Part shown: piece by piece, positions 41,645 through 50,894 of the stretch
Position numbering within the stretch: the first letter of the stretch is position 1
Layout of the letters: every line of letters begins with the position of its first letter
Origin: Streptomyces sp. TRM49041
GTDB lineage: Bacteria; Actinomycetota; Actinomycetes; Streptomycetales; Streptomycetaceae
Length of the DNA stretch: 64,000 bases
Assembly: GCF_008271805.1 (NCBI RefSeq)
Contig: NZ_VSRY01000173.1
Coordinates: 224,429 to 288,428 of the forward strand
Direction of reading: 5' to 3'
Program-made: the position numbers and the translations under genes
The notes under the pieces: model-generated
What the model was told of the DNA's origin: nothing
What the model saw: the letters and a program-made list of their open reading frames with translations, nothing else
Database searches by the model: none

Positions 41645-42787
41645 ATGGCGGCAACGGCAGGCAACGGCCCGCTCACCGGGGTGCGCGTCGTCGAACTGGC
41701 GGGCATCGGGCCCGGCCCCTTCGCGGCCATGCTCCTCGCCGACCTCGGTGCCGACGTCGTACGCGTCGACCGGCCGGGCGGCGCGGGCCTCGGCATCGAT
41801 CCCGCGTACGACCTGACCAACCGCAACAAACGCTCGGTCCTCGTCGACCTCAAGGCCGACGACGGCGCCGCCCGCGTCCTCGACCTCGTCGCACGCGCCG
41901 ACATCCTCATCGAGGGCTACCGCCCCGGTGTCGCCGAACGCCTCGGTGTCGGCCCCCGCGCGTGCCTCGCCCGCAACCCGCGACTGGTGTACGGGCGGAT
42001 GACCGGCTGGGGCCAGGAGGGGCCGCTCGCCCAGCGCGCCGGTCACGACATCGCGTACATCGCCGTCACCGGCACCCTCTCCATGATCGGCAACGCGGGC
42101 GAGCCGCCGACCGTGCCGGCCAACCTCCTCGGCGACTACGCGGGCGGCTCCCTCTACCTCGTCGTCGGCGTCCTCGCCGCCCTCCACCACGCCCGCACCG
42201 AGGGCGGCACCGGCCAGGTGGTCGACGCGGCCATCACCGACGGCGCCGCCCACCTCGCCACGATGATCCACGGCATGATGGCGGCCGGCGGCTGGCAGGA
42301 CCGGCGCGGCGCCAACCTCCTCGACGGCGGCTGCCCCTTCTACGGCACATACGAGACCGCCGACGGCGGCCATATGGCGGTCGGCGCGCTGGAGCGGCGG
42401 TTCTACGACGAGTTCGTACGGCTCCTCGGCATCGAGGACCGGGCCGCGGACCGCGACGACGTCACCCGCTGGGGCGAGTTGCGCGCCGCCGTCGCCGACC
42501 GGTTCCGGACCCGCACCCGCGCAGACTGGACGGCCGTCTTCGAGGGCACCGACGCCTGCGTCGCCCCGGTCCTGTCGCTGCGCGAGGCGCCCGGTCACCC
42601 GCACCTCGCCGCGCGCGGCACGTTCACCCGGCACGGCGGACTCACCCAGCCGGCGCCCGCGCCCCGGTTCTCCGCGACGCCCGGCTCCGTACGCCGCGCG
42701 CCCGCCCGGCCGGGCGCCGACGCCGACGAGGTCGCCCGCGACTGGGACCTGCCCGCCGTCCACCCCACCGACAGGAGGCCGAGTTGA
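41645..42787 (+). CDS. CaiB/BaiF family CoA transferase (alpha-methylacyl-CoA racemase-like)
   Basis: 380 residues from an ATG after AAGGGGG. LTGVRVVELAGIGPGPFAAM, MLLADLGADVVRVDRPGG, NRNKRSVLVDLKADDG and RMTGWGQEGPLAQRAGHDIA with the catalytic Asp region are racemase hallmarks; GGSLYLVVGVLAALHHAR follows. It probably epimerises 2-methyl-branched acyl-CoA so that beta-oxidation can proceed. First gene of a four-gene operon. Confidence 0.9.
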   Translation: MAATAGNGPLTGVRVVELAGIGPGPFAAMLLADLGADVVRVDRPGGAGLGIDPAYDLTNRNKRSVLVDLKADDGAARVLDLVARADILIEGYRPGVAERLGVGPRACLARNPRLVYGRMTGWGQEGPLAQRAGHDIAYIAVTGTLSMIGNAGEPPTVPANLLGDYAGGSLYLVVGVLAALHHARTEGGTGQVVDAAITDGAAHLATMIHGMMAAGGWQDRRGANLLDGGCPFYGTYETADGGHMAVGALERRFYDEFVRLLGIEDRAADRDDVTRWGELRAAVADRFRTRTRADWTAVFEGTDACVAPVLSLREAPGHPHLAARGTFTRHGGLTQPAPAPRFSATPGSVRRAPARPGADADEVARDWDLPAVHPTDRRPS

Positions 42788-43926
42788 AGCGCCGCATCTT
42801 CAGGGCCGAGCACGACGCGTTCCGCGACACCGTCCGCACCTTCCTCGCCAAGGAGGTCCTGCCGCACTACGCGCAGTGGGAGAAGGACGGCATCGTCGCC
42901 CGCGACGCCTGGCGCGCCGCCGGCCGCCAGGGCCTCCTCGGTCTCGCCGTACCCGAAGAGTACGGAGGCGGCGGCAACCCCGACTTCCGCTACAGCGTCG
43001 TCCTCGCCGAGGAGTTCACCCGAGCCGGCGCCCCCGGCCTCGCCATCGGGCTCCACAACGACATCATCGGCCCCTACCTCACCGGCCTCGCCACCGACGA
43101 GCAGAAGCGCCGCTGGCTGCCCGGCTTCTGCACCGGCGAGACCGTCACCGCCATCGCCATGACCGAGCCCGGCGCCGGATCCGACCTCCAGGGCATCCGC
43201 ACCACCGCCGAGGACAAGGGCGACCACTGGCTGCTCAACGGCTCCAAGACCTTCATCTCCAACGGCATCCTCGCCGACCTCGTCATCGTCGTCGCGAAGA
43301 CCACCCCCGAGGGCGGCGCGCACGGCCTGTCCCTCCTCGTCGTCGAGCGCGGCACGCCCGGCTTCGAACGCGGCCGCAACCTCGACAAGATCGGCCAGAA
43401 GGCCCAGGACACCGCCGAACTCTTCTTCCACGACGTCCGCGTCCCCAAGGAGAACCTCCTCGGCGAGCGCGACGGCGCCTTCGTCCATCTCATGACCCAT
43501 CTGGCGCAGGAGCGGATGGCCATCGCCGCCGCCGCCATCGCGGGCGCCGAACACCTGCTGGAGATCACCACCGCGTACGTCAGGGAACGCGAGGCGTTCG
43601 GCCGGCCCCTCGCCAGGCTCCAGCACATCCGCTTCGAGATCGCCGAGCTGGCCACCGAGTGCGCCGTCACGCGCTCCTTCGTCGACCGCTGCGTCGAGGA
43701 CCACGCGGCCGGCGAACTCGACGCCGTGCACGCCTCGATGGCCAAGTGGTGGGCCACCGAACTCCAGAAGCGGGCCGCCGACCGCTGCCTCCAGCTCCAC
43801 GGCGGCTACGGCTACATGACCGAGTACCCGGTGGCCCGGGCCTTCACCGACGGCCGGATCCAGACCATCTACGGCGGCACGACCGAGATCATGAAGGAGA
43901 TCATCGGCCGCTCGCTGCTCGGCTGA
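42784..43926 (+). CDS. Acyl-CoA dehydrogenase
   Basis: 380 residues from a TTG that overlaps the previous TGA (TTGA), with AGGAGG six bases upstream. AIAMTEPGAGSDLQGIRTTA and the FAD/substrate region GSKTFISNG, VPKENLLGERDGAF, QERMAIAAAA and GGYGYMTEYPVARAFTDGRI plus IYGGTTEIMKEII with the catalytic Glu region are present. It oxidises acyl-CoA to trans-2-enoyl-CoA with FAD. Coupled to the CoA transferase gene. Confidence 0.93.
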   Translation: MKRRIFRAEHDAFRDTVRTFLAKEVLPHYAQWEKDGIVARDAWRAAGRQGLLGLAVPEEYGGGGNPDFRYSVVLAEEFTRAGAPGLAIGLHNDIIGPYLTGLATDEQKRRWLPGFCTGETVTAIAMTEPGAGSDLQGIRTTAEDKGDHWLLNGSKTFISNGILADLVIVVAKTTPEGGAHGLSLLVVERGTPGFERGRNLDKIGQKAQDTAELFFHDVRVPKENLLGERDGAFVHLMTHLAQERMAIAAAAIAGAEHLLEITTAYVREREAFGRPLARLQHIRFEIAELATECAVTRSFVDRCVEDHAAGELDAVHASMAKWWATELQKRAADRCLQLHGGYGYMTEYPVARAFTDGRIQTIYGGTTEIMKEIIGRSLLG

Positions 43927-43995
43927 CCCACTGCGGAACGTGATGCGACCCCCGCGACCTCCTCGACCTCTGCTGCGACGCGAAAGGCCCGACCA

Positions 43996-45210
43996 GTGAC
44001 CACCGAAGCGTATGTGTACGAAGCGATCCGCACCCCGCGCGGCCGTGGCAAGGCCAACGGCTCCCTGCACGGCACCAAGCCGATCGACCTCGTCGTCGGC
44101 CTGATCCATGAACTCCAGGCCCGCCGGCCGGGCCTCGACCCCGCCGCGATCGACGACGTCGTCCTGGGCGTCGTCGCACCGCTCGGCGACCAGGGCTCCG
44201 ACATCGCCCGGATCGCGGCCATCGCCGCCGGGCTGCCCGACACCGTCGCCGGGGTCCAGGAGAACCGCTTCTGCGCCTCCGGCCTCGAAGCCGTCAACAT
44301 GGCCGCGATGAAGGTCCGCTCCGGCTGGGAGGACCTCGTCCTCGCGGGCGGCGTCGAGTCCATGTCGCGCGTGCCGATGGGCTCCGACGGCGGCGCCTGG
44401 ATGTCCGACCCGATGACGAATCTCGAGACCGGCTTCGTCCCGCAGGGCATCAGCGCCGACCTCATCGCCACCCTGGAGGGCTTCTCCCGGCGCGACGTCG
44501 ACGAGTACGCCGCGCTCTCCCAGGAGCGGGCCGCCACCGCCTGGAAGGAGGGCCGCTTCGACCGGTCCGTCGTCCCCGTCAAGGACCGCAACGGCCTCGT
44601 CGTCCTCGACCACGACGAGCACATGCGCCCCGGAACCACCGCCGACTCGCTCGCCGCGCTCAAGCCGTCCTTCGCCGGCATCGGCGACATGGGCGGCTTC
44701 GACGCCGTCGCCCTGCAGAAGTACCACTGGGTCGAGAAGATCGACCATGTGCACCACGCGGGCAACTCCTCCGGCATCGTCGACGGCGCCGCCCTCGTCG
44801 CCATCGGCTCCCGCGCCATCGGCGAGCGGTACGGGCTGACGCCCCGCGCCCGGATCGTCTCCGCGGCCGTCTCCGGGTCCGAGCCCACCATCATGCTGAC
44901 CGGACCCGCGCCCGCCAGCCGCAAGGCACTCGCCAGGGCCGGGCTCACCATCGACGACATCGACCTGGTCGAGATCAACGAAGCCTTCGCCGGTGTCGTC
45001 CTGCGCTACGCCAAGGACATGGGACTGCCCCTCGACAAGATCAACGTCAACGGCGGCGCCATCGCCCTCGGCCACCCCCTCGGCGCCACCGGCGCGATGA
45101 TCCTCGGCACCCTCGTCGACGAACTGGAGCGCCAGGACAAGCGGTACGGCCTCGCGACCCTCTGCGTCGGCGGCGGCATGGGCATCGCCACCGTCGTCGA
45201 GCGACTCTGA
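43996..45210 (+). CDS. fadA: Acetyl-CoA C-acyltransferase (thiolase)
   Basis: 404 residues from a GTG. AIRTPRGRGKANGSLHGTKP is the start of the thiolase fold. The acyl-enzyme Cys is in ENRFCASGLEAV (about residue 95), His in NGGAIALGHPLGATGAM, and the second Cys in TLCVGGGMGIA. It cleaves 3-ketoacyl-CoA to acetyl-CoA in beta-oxidation. Third gene of the operon, 35 bases before fadB. Confidence 0.93.
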   Translation: MTTEAYVYEAIRTPRGRGKANGSLHGTKPIDLVVGLIHELQARRPGLDPAAIDDVVLGVVAPLGDQGSDIARIAAIAAGLPDTVAGVQENRFCASGLEAVNMAAMKVRSGWEDLVLAGGVESMSRVPMGSDGGAWMSDPMTNLETGFVPQGISADLIATLEGFSRRDVDEYAALSQERAATAWKEGRFDRSVVPVKDRNGLVVLDHDEHMRPGTTADSLAALKPSFAGIGDMGGFDAVALQKYHWVEKIDHVHHAGNSSGIVDGAALVAIGSRAIGERYGLTPRARIVSAAVSGSEPTIMLTGPAPASRKALARAGLTIDDIDLVEINEAFAGVVLRYAKDMGLPLDKINVNGGAIALGHPLGATGAMILGTLVDELERQDKRYGLATLCVGGGMGIATVVERL

Positions 45211-45245
45211 CCGTCCCGTCCGCACCCCGTAACGGAGAAGCAGCC

Positions 45246-47444
45246 ATGACCGCCATGCCGACGAGTACCACCATCCGCTGGGAGCGGGACGAGACGGGCG
45301 TCGTCACCCTCGTCCTCGACGACCCGAACCAGTCCGCCAACACCATGAACCAGGCGTTCCGCGCGTCGATCGCCGCGATCGCCGACCGCGCCGAGGCCGA
45401 GAAGGACTCCATCCGCGGCATCATCTACACCTCGGCGAAGAAGACCTTCTTCGCGGGCGGCGACCTCAAGGACATGATGAGGGCCGGCCCGGCCGACGCC
45501 CGGCAGGTCTTCGACACCACCTCGGACATCAAGCGCTCGCTGCGCCGTATCGAGACCCTCGGCAAGCCGGTCGTCGCCGCCCTCAACGGCGCGGCACTCG
45601 GCGGCGGTTACGAGATCGCCCTCGCCTCGCACCACCGGATCGCCCTCGACGCCCCCGGCTCCAAGATCGGCCTCCCCGAGGTCACGCTCGGCCTGCTGCC
45701 CGGAGGCGGCGGTGTCACCCGGACCGTACGGCTCATGGGCATCGCCGACGCGCTGCTGAAGGTGCTCCTCCAGGGCACGCAGTACACGCCGCGGCGGGCC
45801 CTGGAGAACGGCCTCGTCCACGAGGTGGCCGCCACACCCGAGGAGATGCTCGCCAAGGCACGCGCCTTCATCGACGCCCACCCCGAGTCGCACCAGCCGT
45901 GGGACCTGCCCGGCCACAAGATCCCTGGCGGTACGCCGGCGCACCCGAAGTTCGCCGCCAACCTGCCGGCCTTCCCGGCGAACCTGAAGAAGCAGCTGAA
46001 CGGCGCTCCCTACCCGGCGCCGCGCAACATCCTCGCCGCGGCCGTCGAGGGCTCCCAGGTCGACTTCGAGAGCGCCCTCGTCATCGAGGCGCGCTACTTC
46101 ACCGAGCTGGTCACCGGCCGGACGGCCAAGAACATGATCCAGGCGTTCTTCTTCGACCTCCAGGCGGTCAACGCGGGCCGCAGCCGCCCCCAGGACGTCG
46201 AGCCGCGCAGGGTCCGCAAGGCGGCCGTCCTCGGCGCGGGGATGATGGGCGCGGGCATCGCGTACGCCTGCGCGAAGGCGGGCATCGAGGTGGTCCTCAA
46301 GGACGTCTCCGCGGAGGCCGCCGCCAAGGGCAAGGAGTACTCCGAGAAGCTGTGCGCCAAGGCGGTGGCGCGCGGCCGCACCACTCAGGAGAAGGCGGAC
46401 GCGCTGCTCGCCCGCATCCGGCCGACCGCCGACGTGGCGGACCTCGCGGGCTGCGACGCGGTCGTCGAGGCGGTCTTCGAGGACACCGCGCTCAAGCACA
46501 AGGTGTTCCAGGAGGTCCAGGACGTCGTGGCGCCGGACGCCCTGCTCTGCTCCAACACCTCGACGCTGCCCATCACCGTCCTCGCGGAGGGCGTGGAGCG
46601 GCAGGCCGACTTCATCGGTCTGCACTTCTTCTCACCTGTCGACAAGATGCCGCTCGTCGAGATCATCAAGGGCGAGCGGACCGGCGACGAGGCGATCGCG
46701 CGGGCCTTCGACCTGGTGCGGCAGATCAACAAGACGCCGATCGTCGTCAACGACTCGCGCGGCTTCTTCACCTCGCGCGTCATCGGACAGTTCATCAACG
46801 AGGGCGTCGCGATGGTCGGCGAGGGCGTCGAGCCCGCGTCGGTCGAGCAGGCGGCTGCCCAGGCCGGATATCCGGCGAAGGTGTTGTCCCTGACGGACGA
46901 GCTGACGCTGACGCTGCCCCGCAAGATCCGGAACGAGACGCGGCGCGCGGTGGAGGAGGCGGGCGGCACCTGGCAGGTCCACCCGGCCGAGGCCGTCATC
47001 GACCGCATGGTGGACGAGTTCGGGCGGCCCGGCCGCAGCGGCGGCGCCGGCTTCTACGACTACGACGGGGACGGCGGGCGCGTCGGCCTGTGGCCCGGAC
47101 TGCGGAAGCACTTCGCCCGGTCCGGGGCGTCCGTGCCCTTCGAGGACATGAAGGAGCGCATGCTCTTCGCGGAGGCCCTCGACTCGGTCCGCTGCCTGGA
47201 GGAGGGCGTCCTCACATCGGTCGCCGACGCCAACATCGGCTCAGTCATGGGCATCGGCTTCCCCGCCTGGACCGGCGGCGTCCTCCAGTACATCAACAGC
47301 TACGACGGCGGCGCCGGGGAAGGCGTCGGCCTGCCCGGCTTCGTGGCCCGCGCCAGGGAGCTGGCGGAGCGGTACGGCGACCGGTTCGAGCCCCCGGCGC
47401 TGCTGGTGGAGAAGGCCGAGCGGGGGGAGACCTTCAAGGACTGA
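45246..47444 (+). CDS. fadB: Fatty-acid oxidation complex alpha subunit (enoyl-CoA hydratase / 3-hydroxyacyl-CoA dehydrogenase)
   Basis: 732 residues. N-terminal crotonase domain: KKTFFAGGDLKDM and NGAALGGGYEIALASHHRIA, with catalytic Glu region in LPEVTLGLLPGGGGVTR. From about residue 325 the dehydrogenase domain: VLGAGMMGAGIAYACAKAGI, NTSTLPITVLAEG, HFFSPVDKMPLVEII and the C-terminal domain (NRF-like SRGFFTSRVIGQFINEG). It carries out steps two and three of beta-oxidation. Last gene of the operon. Confidence 0.94.
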   Translation: MTAMPTSTTIRWERDETGVVTLVLDDPNQSANTMNQAFRASIAAIADRAEAEKDSIRGIIYTSAKKTFFAGGDLKDMMRAGPADARQVFDTTSDIKRSLRRIETLGKPVVAALNGAALGGGYEIALASHHRIALDAPGSKIGLPEVTLGLLPGGGGVTRTVRLMGIADALLKVLLQGTQYTPRRALENGLVHEVAATPEEMLAKARAFIDAHPESHQPWDLPGHKIPGGTPAHPKFAANLPAFPANLKKQLNGAPYPAPRNILAAAVEGSQVDFESALVIEARYFTELVTGRTAKNMIQAFFFDLQAVNAGRSRPQDVEPRRVRKAAVLGAGMMGAGIAYACAKAGIEVVLKDVSAEAAAKGKEYSEKLCAKAVARGRTTQEKADALLARIRPTADVADLAGCDAVVEAVFEDTALKHKVFQEVQDVVAPDALLCSNTSTLPITVLAEGVERQADFIGLHFFSPVDKMPLVEIIKGERTGDEAIARAFDLVRQINKTPIVVNDSRGFFTSRVIGQFINEGVAMVGEGVEPASVEQAAAQAGYPAKVLSLTDELTLTLPRKIRNETRRAVEEAGGTWQVHPAEAVIDRMVDEFGRPGRSGGAGFYDYDGDGGRVGLWPGLRKHFARSGASVPFEDMKERMLFAEALDSVRCLEEGVLTSVADANIGSVMGIGFPAWTGGVLQYINSYDGGAGEGVGLPGFVARARELAERYGDRFEPPALLVEKAERGETFKD

Positions 47445-47470
47445 GGGCCGGGGCCGCCGTCCACGCCCCG

Positions 47471-48211
47471 TCACTCGGGGGCACGGAAGGCGGCCCGCAG
47501 CTCCTCCGTCAGGGACCGCTGGAAGGCGGTGACGAGGGCCTGCACCACCAGCGGCTGCATATGCGCGGACAGCGACTTCATCGCCTTGACGTGCTGCGGG
47601 TCCTCCGGGTCCGACTCGCGCTCCCGGTACGGGTTCCACACCTCGTCCCGGAACAGCCGGGTCAGCTCGTGGGCCGCCTCGCGCGTGTGCTCCACCAGCA
47701 CCGTGCGGGCGGCCACGATCGTCTCGTGCGGGATCGGCACGTCGAGCAGCTGCACGCCCAGCCGCAGCAGCCCCAGATCGACCCGGAGGACACCCTCCAC
47801 GTCCGGGCCCGCCAGGACGTCCATGGCGGCGAGCAGATCCATGTCGGCGTCGCTCAGCTCCCGCCCGGCCCGCCGCTCCAGCTCGGCGCGCGTCAGGTGC
47901 TCCACCGTGTCGGGTGCCCAGGTCGCCACCAGAGCCCGGTGGATCGCCAGGTCATGGGCGTTCACGTCCGGCGGCAGCTGCTCCAGGTACCGCTCGATCG
48001 CCGCCAGGGTCATCCCCTGGTGCTGCAACTCCTCGATGAGCGCCAGCCGCGCCAGGTGCTCAGGCCCGTACCGCCCCACCCGGCGAGGCCCGATCACCGG
48101 GGGCGGGAGCAGCCCGCGCGTGCTGTAGAAGCGAATGGTGCGCACGGTGACACCGGCCCGCGCGGCGAGCTCGTCCACGGTGAACACCGGCTGCTGGGTC
48201 TCGGTCTCCAT
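47471..48211 (-). CDS. MerR-family transcriptional regulator
   Basis: 246 residues from an ATG at 48211. The winged helix reads FTVDELAARAGVTVRTIRFY, STRGLLPPP and RVGRYGPEHLARLALIEELQ. The C-terminal effector domain (about 100-246) is all-helical and lacks the metal-binding cysteines of MerR. It converges on the acyl-CoA operon and shares motifs with its promoter, so it is probably the acyl-CoA- or fatty-acid-responsive regulator of the operon. Confidence 0.9.
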   Translation of the reverse strand: METETQQPVFTVDELAARAGVTVRTIRFYSTRGLLPPPVIGPRRVGRYGPEHLARLALIEELQHQGMTLAAIERYLEQLPPDVNAHDLAIHRALVATWAPDTVEHLTRAELERRAGRELSDADMDLLAAMDVLAGPDVEGVLRVDLGLLRLGVQLLDVPIPHETIVAARTVLVEHTREAAHELTRLFRDEVWNPYRERESDPEDPQHVKAMKSLSAHMQPLVVQALVTAFQRSLTEELRAAFRAPE

Positions 48212-48240
48212 GGGGGCCTCGCTTCCGCTGTGGTGTCGCA

Positions 48241-48277
48241 CGGCTGCAACAGTATTGCTGTCTCACCACCACTGTGA
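48241..48277 (-). promoter_or_regulatory. Putative MerR autoregulatory site
   Basis: On the minus strand TCACAGT (48277-48271) and ACTGTTGCAGCCG (48253-48241) lie 30-66 bases upstream of the MerR start. They repeat the two motifs found before the acyl-CoA operon (41600-41624), though in reversed order. Confidence 0.45.
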
Positions 48278-48298
48278 AAGCGCGGGCGCTGATGGTCG

Positions 48299-48640
48299 GT
48301 GCGGGTCGTTCACGGCCGAGGCCGCCGGGCGGGCGTGTCGGTCCCTGTGCCCCGGATCGGTCGCGGCCCGGCAGGCGGCACCTGGCCCCGGGTCGAGCCG
48401 CTGGTGGCCGACCGCCCGGCGGCGCGCGGCACAGCGGTCGGCGTGCACGACGACGGGCCCGGGTGCCGGGTGGAGCGGGCAGGGGACGTCGTACGGCAGA
48501 CGGGGCCCGCCGAGGCGTGGAACGGGTGCAGTGGCCCGACCTGACGGACGCTTCCGCGGACCGGGCGATCCAGGCGCAGGTGCGCCACTCCAGGGCGCTC
48601 GGGCTGGACTTCGAGTGAAAGCTGTAGCCCGGCACGGACG
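48299..48640 (+). pseudogene. Decayed GNAT-family acetyltransferase gene
   Basis: One frame gives GCRVERAGDVVRQTGPAEAW and the next VQWPDLTDASADRAIQAQVR and RHSRALGLDFE, followed by TGA-AAG-CTG-TAG where family members read W-K-L-Y. A single inserted G near 48524-48526 would explain the shift, and two single-base changes explain the stops. It is a clear degraded copy of a Streptomyces GNAT protein. No other gene lies between 48212 and 48749. Confidence 0.7.
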
Positions 48641-48749
48641 GCTCACGCCTGCGGCGGCTCCAGACCGACGCCTTCGACGACAGCCGTAACCTCCTGCGCC
48701 GCCTCGGGGTCGAGGTGCTGTCCACCACGACCCCGTACGTGCACGGGTC

Positions 48750-49760
48750 CTACCGGCCGGACGCGACCACCGGGTAGTGGTCCGACAGGTTCGTGTACGT
48801 GTACGACCTCCCCCAGCTGGAGACCGTCCACGGCGCGCTCTGTTCCTTGATCACGTCGTTCGTCCAGCCCGCCGGGCGCGCGTGCCCGGCCCGTTGGAGG
48901 ACGTGGTCCAGGTCCTCCCGCGGGTCGTCCGGGTAGCGGTCCGCCGCGATCGAGTTCTCCGCCGTGTCGAAGGAGTACGGGTGCCCGGTGCGCCCGTCCG
49001 CGTCCGCCAGGCCCGCGTCGGCGAGCATCGTCGCGTACTCCGGCGTCCGCGAGTCCACGTTGAGGTCGCCCGCCACGATCACCTGCTCCGACGCCGGGAT
49101 GTTCTTGCCGTCCAGGAACGCGTCCATCGCCCTGAACTGCCGGCTGCGCGTCCGCGCCGCCTCACCGGCCGCGCACCCCGGGTCGGTGGACTGGGCGTGC
49201 GTGCCGACGACATGGACCTTCGTGCCGTTCACGTCCAGCACCACGTACACGAAGCCCTTGTTGGAGTACCAGTCCGCGCCGCACGCGTCCTGGTAGACGT
49301 ACTGCTCCTTGCGGACGATCGGCCACTTGCTCAGCACCGTCACCCCGCCGTCCTCCGGTGTGAGCCCCGAGTACGCCCCTCCCGTCGCGTCCCAGCCGCT
49401 CCTGCTGCGCCCCATCACGGGCGTCCGGTGCGGGTACCGGTCGGCCGCGTTCCGCAGCAGCGCGTCCGACGAGGAGTTGTCGAACGCCTCCTGGAGCACC
49501 ACGACGTCGTTGCCCTGGAAGAACGGCGCCGCCGGTATCTCCTTCGCCCGGTGGTCCTGGCCCCAGTTCGGGTACAGGTTCTTGCTGAAGAGGAACACGT
49601 TGTACGTGAGGACCTTCAGCCGCGGCGGCCCGTCGGCGGCGGCGGTCGCCGGGGGCGCGGAGGCGGCCAGGCCCACGGCGGCGAGCGCGGCGGAAAGGGC
49701 GGCGGACAGAGCGGCGCGAGGCGCGCGGTGGAGCATGGAACGCGGCACGGAACGCGGCAC
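48750..49760 (-). CDS. Secreted sphingomyelin phosphodiesterase (sphingomyelinase C)
   Basis: 336 residues from a GTG five bases after GGGAG. A long Sec signal (AALSAALSAALAAVGLAASA) precedes the DNase-I-like fold: LKVLTYNVFLFSKNLYPNWG, DVVVLQEAFDNSSSD (catalytic Glu), VVGTHAQSTDPGC, VIVAGDLNVDSRTPEY and NLSDHYPVVA (catalytic Asp-His). It hydrolyses sphingomyelin to ceramide outside the cell. Probably monocistronic. Confidence 0.92.
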   Translation of the reverse strand: MPRSVPRSMLHRAPRAALSAALSAALAAVGLAASAPPATAAADGPPRLKVLTYNVFLFSKNLYPNWGQDHRAKEIPAAPFFQGNDVVVLQEAFDNSSSDALLRNAADRYPHRTPVMGRSRSGWDATGGAYSGLTPEDGGVTVLSKWPIVRKEQYVYQDACGADWYSNKGFVYVVLDVNGTKVHVVGTHAQSTDPGCAAGEAARTRSRQFRAMDAFLDGKNIPASEQVIVAGDLNVDSRTPEYATMLADAGLADADGRTGHPYSFDTAENSIAADRYPDDPREDLDHVLQRAGHARPAGWTNDVIKEQSAPWTVSSWGRSYTYTNLSDHYPVVASGR

Positions 49761-49982
49761 GGAAACTCCCTACGGAGGTGGGGGGTCGGACTCGGCGCCG
49801 CACATCAAATCAGCCACGGTTACTCTCTGGTAGACATCGGATGGAGAGAATCTTGCGACGACCGGGCGCCCGGGCGAAGATCCCCACTTCCGGTCCTCAA
49901 AGCCCCGTAAGCCCTCCGCCCGCCTCTGATCGCATACTGGAAGTCCACCGAGCGGACACGGAACAGACCCGGAGCAGCGCCC

Positions 49983-50894
49983 ATGACCCAGGCCCCCGCA
50001 CAGCCCGCACCGCCGCCCCCCGGCGGGGTCCTGTGGAGCCTCGCGGGCGACATCCGCGGCCTGCTCATGCTGCCCTCCGCGCTCGCCCTCCAGGTCGCCC
50101 ACCCCGCCGTCGGCGCCGGCGTCGACGAGCACTCCGTCTTCCGCACCGACCCCTGGGGCCGCGGTGAACGCTCCCTGCGCTCCCTCCAGCTGTGGGTCTA
50201 CGGCGGCGAGGCCGCGGCCGAGGAAGGGCGGCGCCTGCGCCGCCTCCACCGCACCATCCAGGGAACCGACACCCGCGGCCGCCCCTACCACGCCCTCACC
50301 CCGGCCAACTACGCCTGGGTGCACGCCACCGGCTTCCCCGTCCACCGGTACGCCGCCCGCTACCTCGTGCGCCCCATGACCGAGGCGCAGGAGCGGCAGT
50401 TCTACGGCGAGTGGCTCCAGGTCGGCCGGATACTCGGCATCCACGACCGCGACATGCCGCAGACGATCGAGGAGTTCTGGCCGTACTACCGGAAGGTCCT
50501 CGCCGACGAGATCGGGATGACCGCCGTCGTACGGGACCTGGTGTCGGCCGACAGCCCGTTCCCGCCGCCCGACCGCGGCCCCCTGCCGCTCCGGCTCCTG
50601 CTGCGCGCCCTGTGGCCCGTGCTCCGGCCGCGCATCGCCCGCTTCCGCGCCTTCCTCACCGTCGGCTTCATGCCGCCCGAGGCCCGGGAGGCCATCGGCC
50701 TGGGGTGGACCGACGCCCAGGAGCGGAAGCTGCGCCGCCTCGCCGGGGTCGTACGGGCCGTGGTGCCCGTACTCCCCGAGCGGCTGCGCTACCTCCCGCT
50801 GGCCCGGAAGGCGCGCAAGGAGGCGCGCGAGAAGGCGCGCAGGCGCTACGCGGTCAGCCGGGCGGGCGGCCCGGCAGCCCGTTCCGCGCGATGA
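49983..50894 (+). CDS. MpaB-type oxygenase (DUF2236)
   Basis: 303 residues. LMLPSALALQVAHPAVGAGV, TDPWGRGERSLRSLQLWVYG, YAWVHATGFPVHRYAARYL and HDRDMPQTIEEFWPYYRKVL with the haem-ligand histidines are the DUF2236 pattern (latex-clearing-protein and MpaB relatives). It binds haem b and probably oxidises a lipid or other small molecule. It is divergent from sphingomyelinase and its last 41 bases overlap the end of the beta-glucosidase gene. Confidence 0.88.
   Translation: MTQAPAQPAPPPPGGVLWSLAGDIRGLLMLPSALALQVAHPAVGAGVDEHSVFRTDPWGRGERSLRSLQLWVYGGEAAAEEGRRLRRLHRTIQGTDTRGRPYHALTPANYAWVHATGFPVHRYAARYLVRPMTEAQERQFYGEWLQVGRILGIHDRDMPQTIEEFWPYYRKVLADEIGMTAVVRDLVSADSPFPPPDRGPLPLRLLLRALWPVLRPRIARFRAFLTVGFMPPEAREAIGLGWTDAQERKLRRLAGVVRAVVPVLPERLRYLPLARKARKEAREKARRRYAVSRAGGPAARSAR

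Noticed and set aside
42595..45225. An 876-codon open frame on the minus strand
   Set aside because: It is the exact shadow of the acyl-CoA dehydrogenase and thiolase genes; the sequence is Asp/Gly/Val-rich with no domain.
47445..47470. Terminator between fadB and merR
   Set aside because: Only 26 bases separate the convergent stops and no clear stem was found there.
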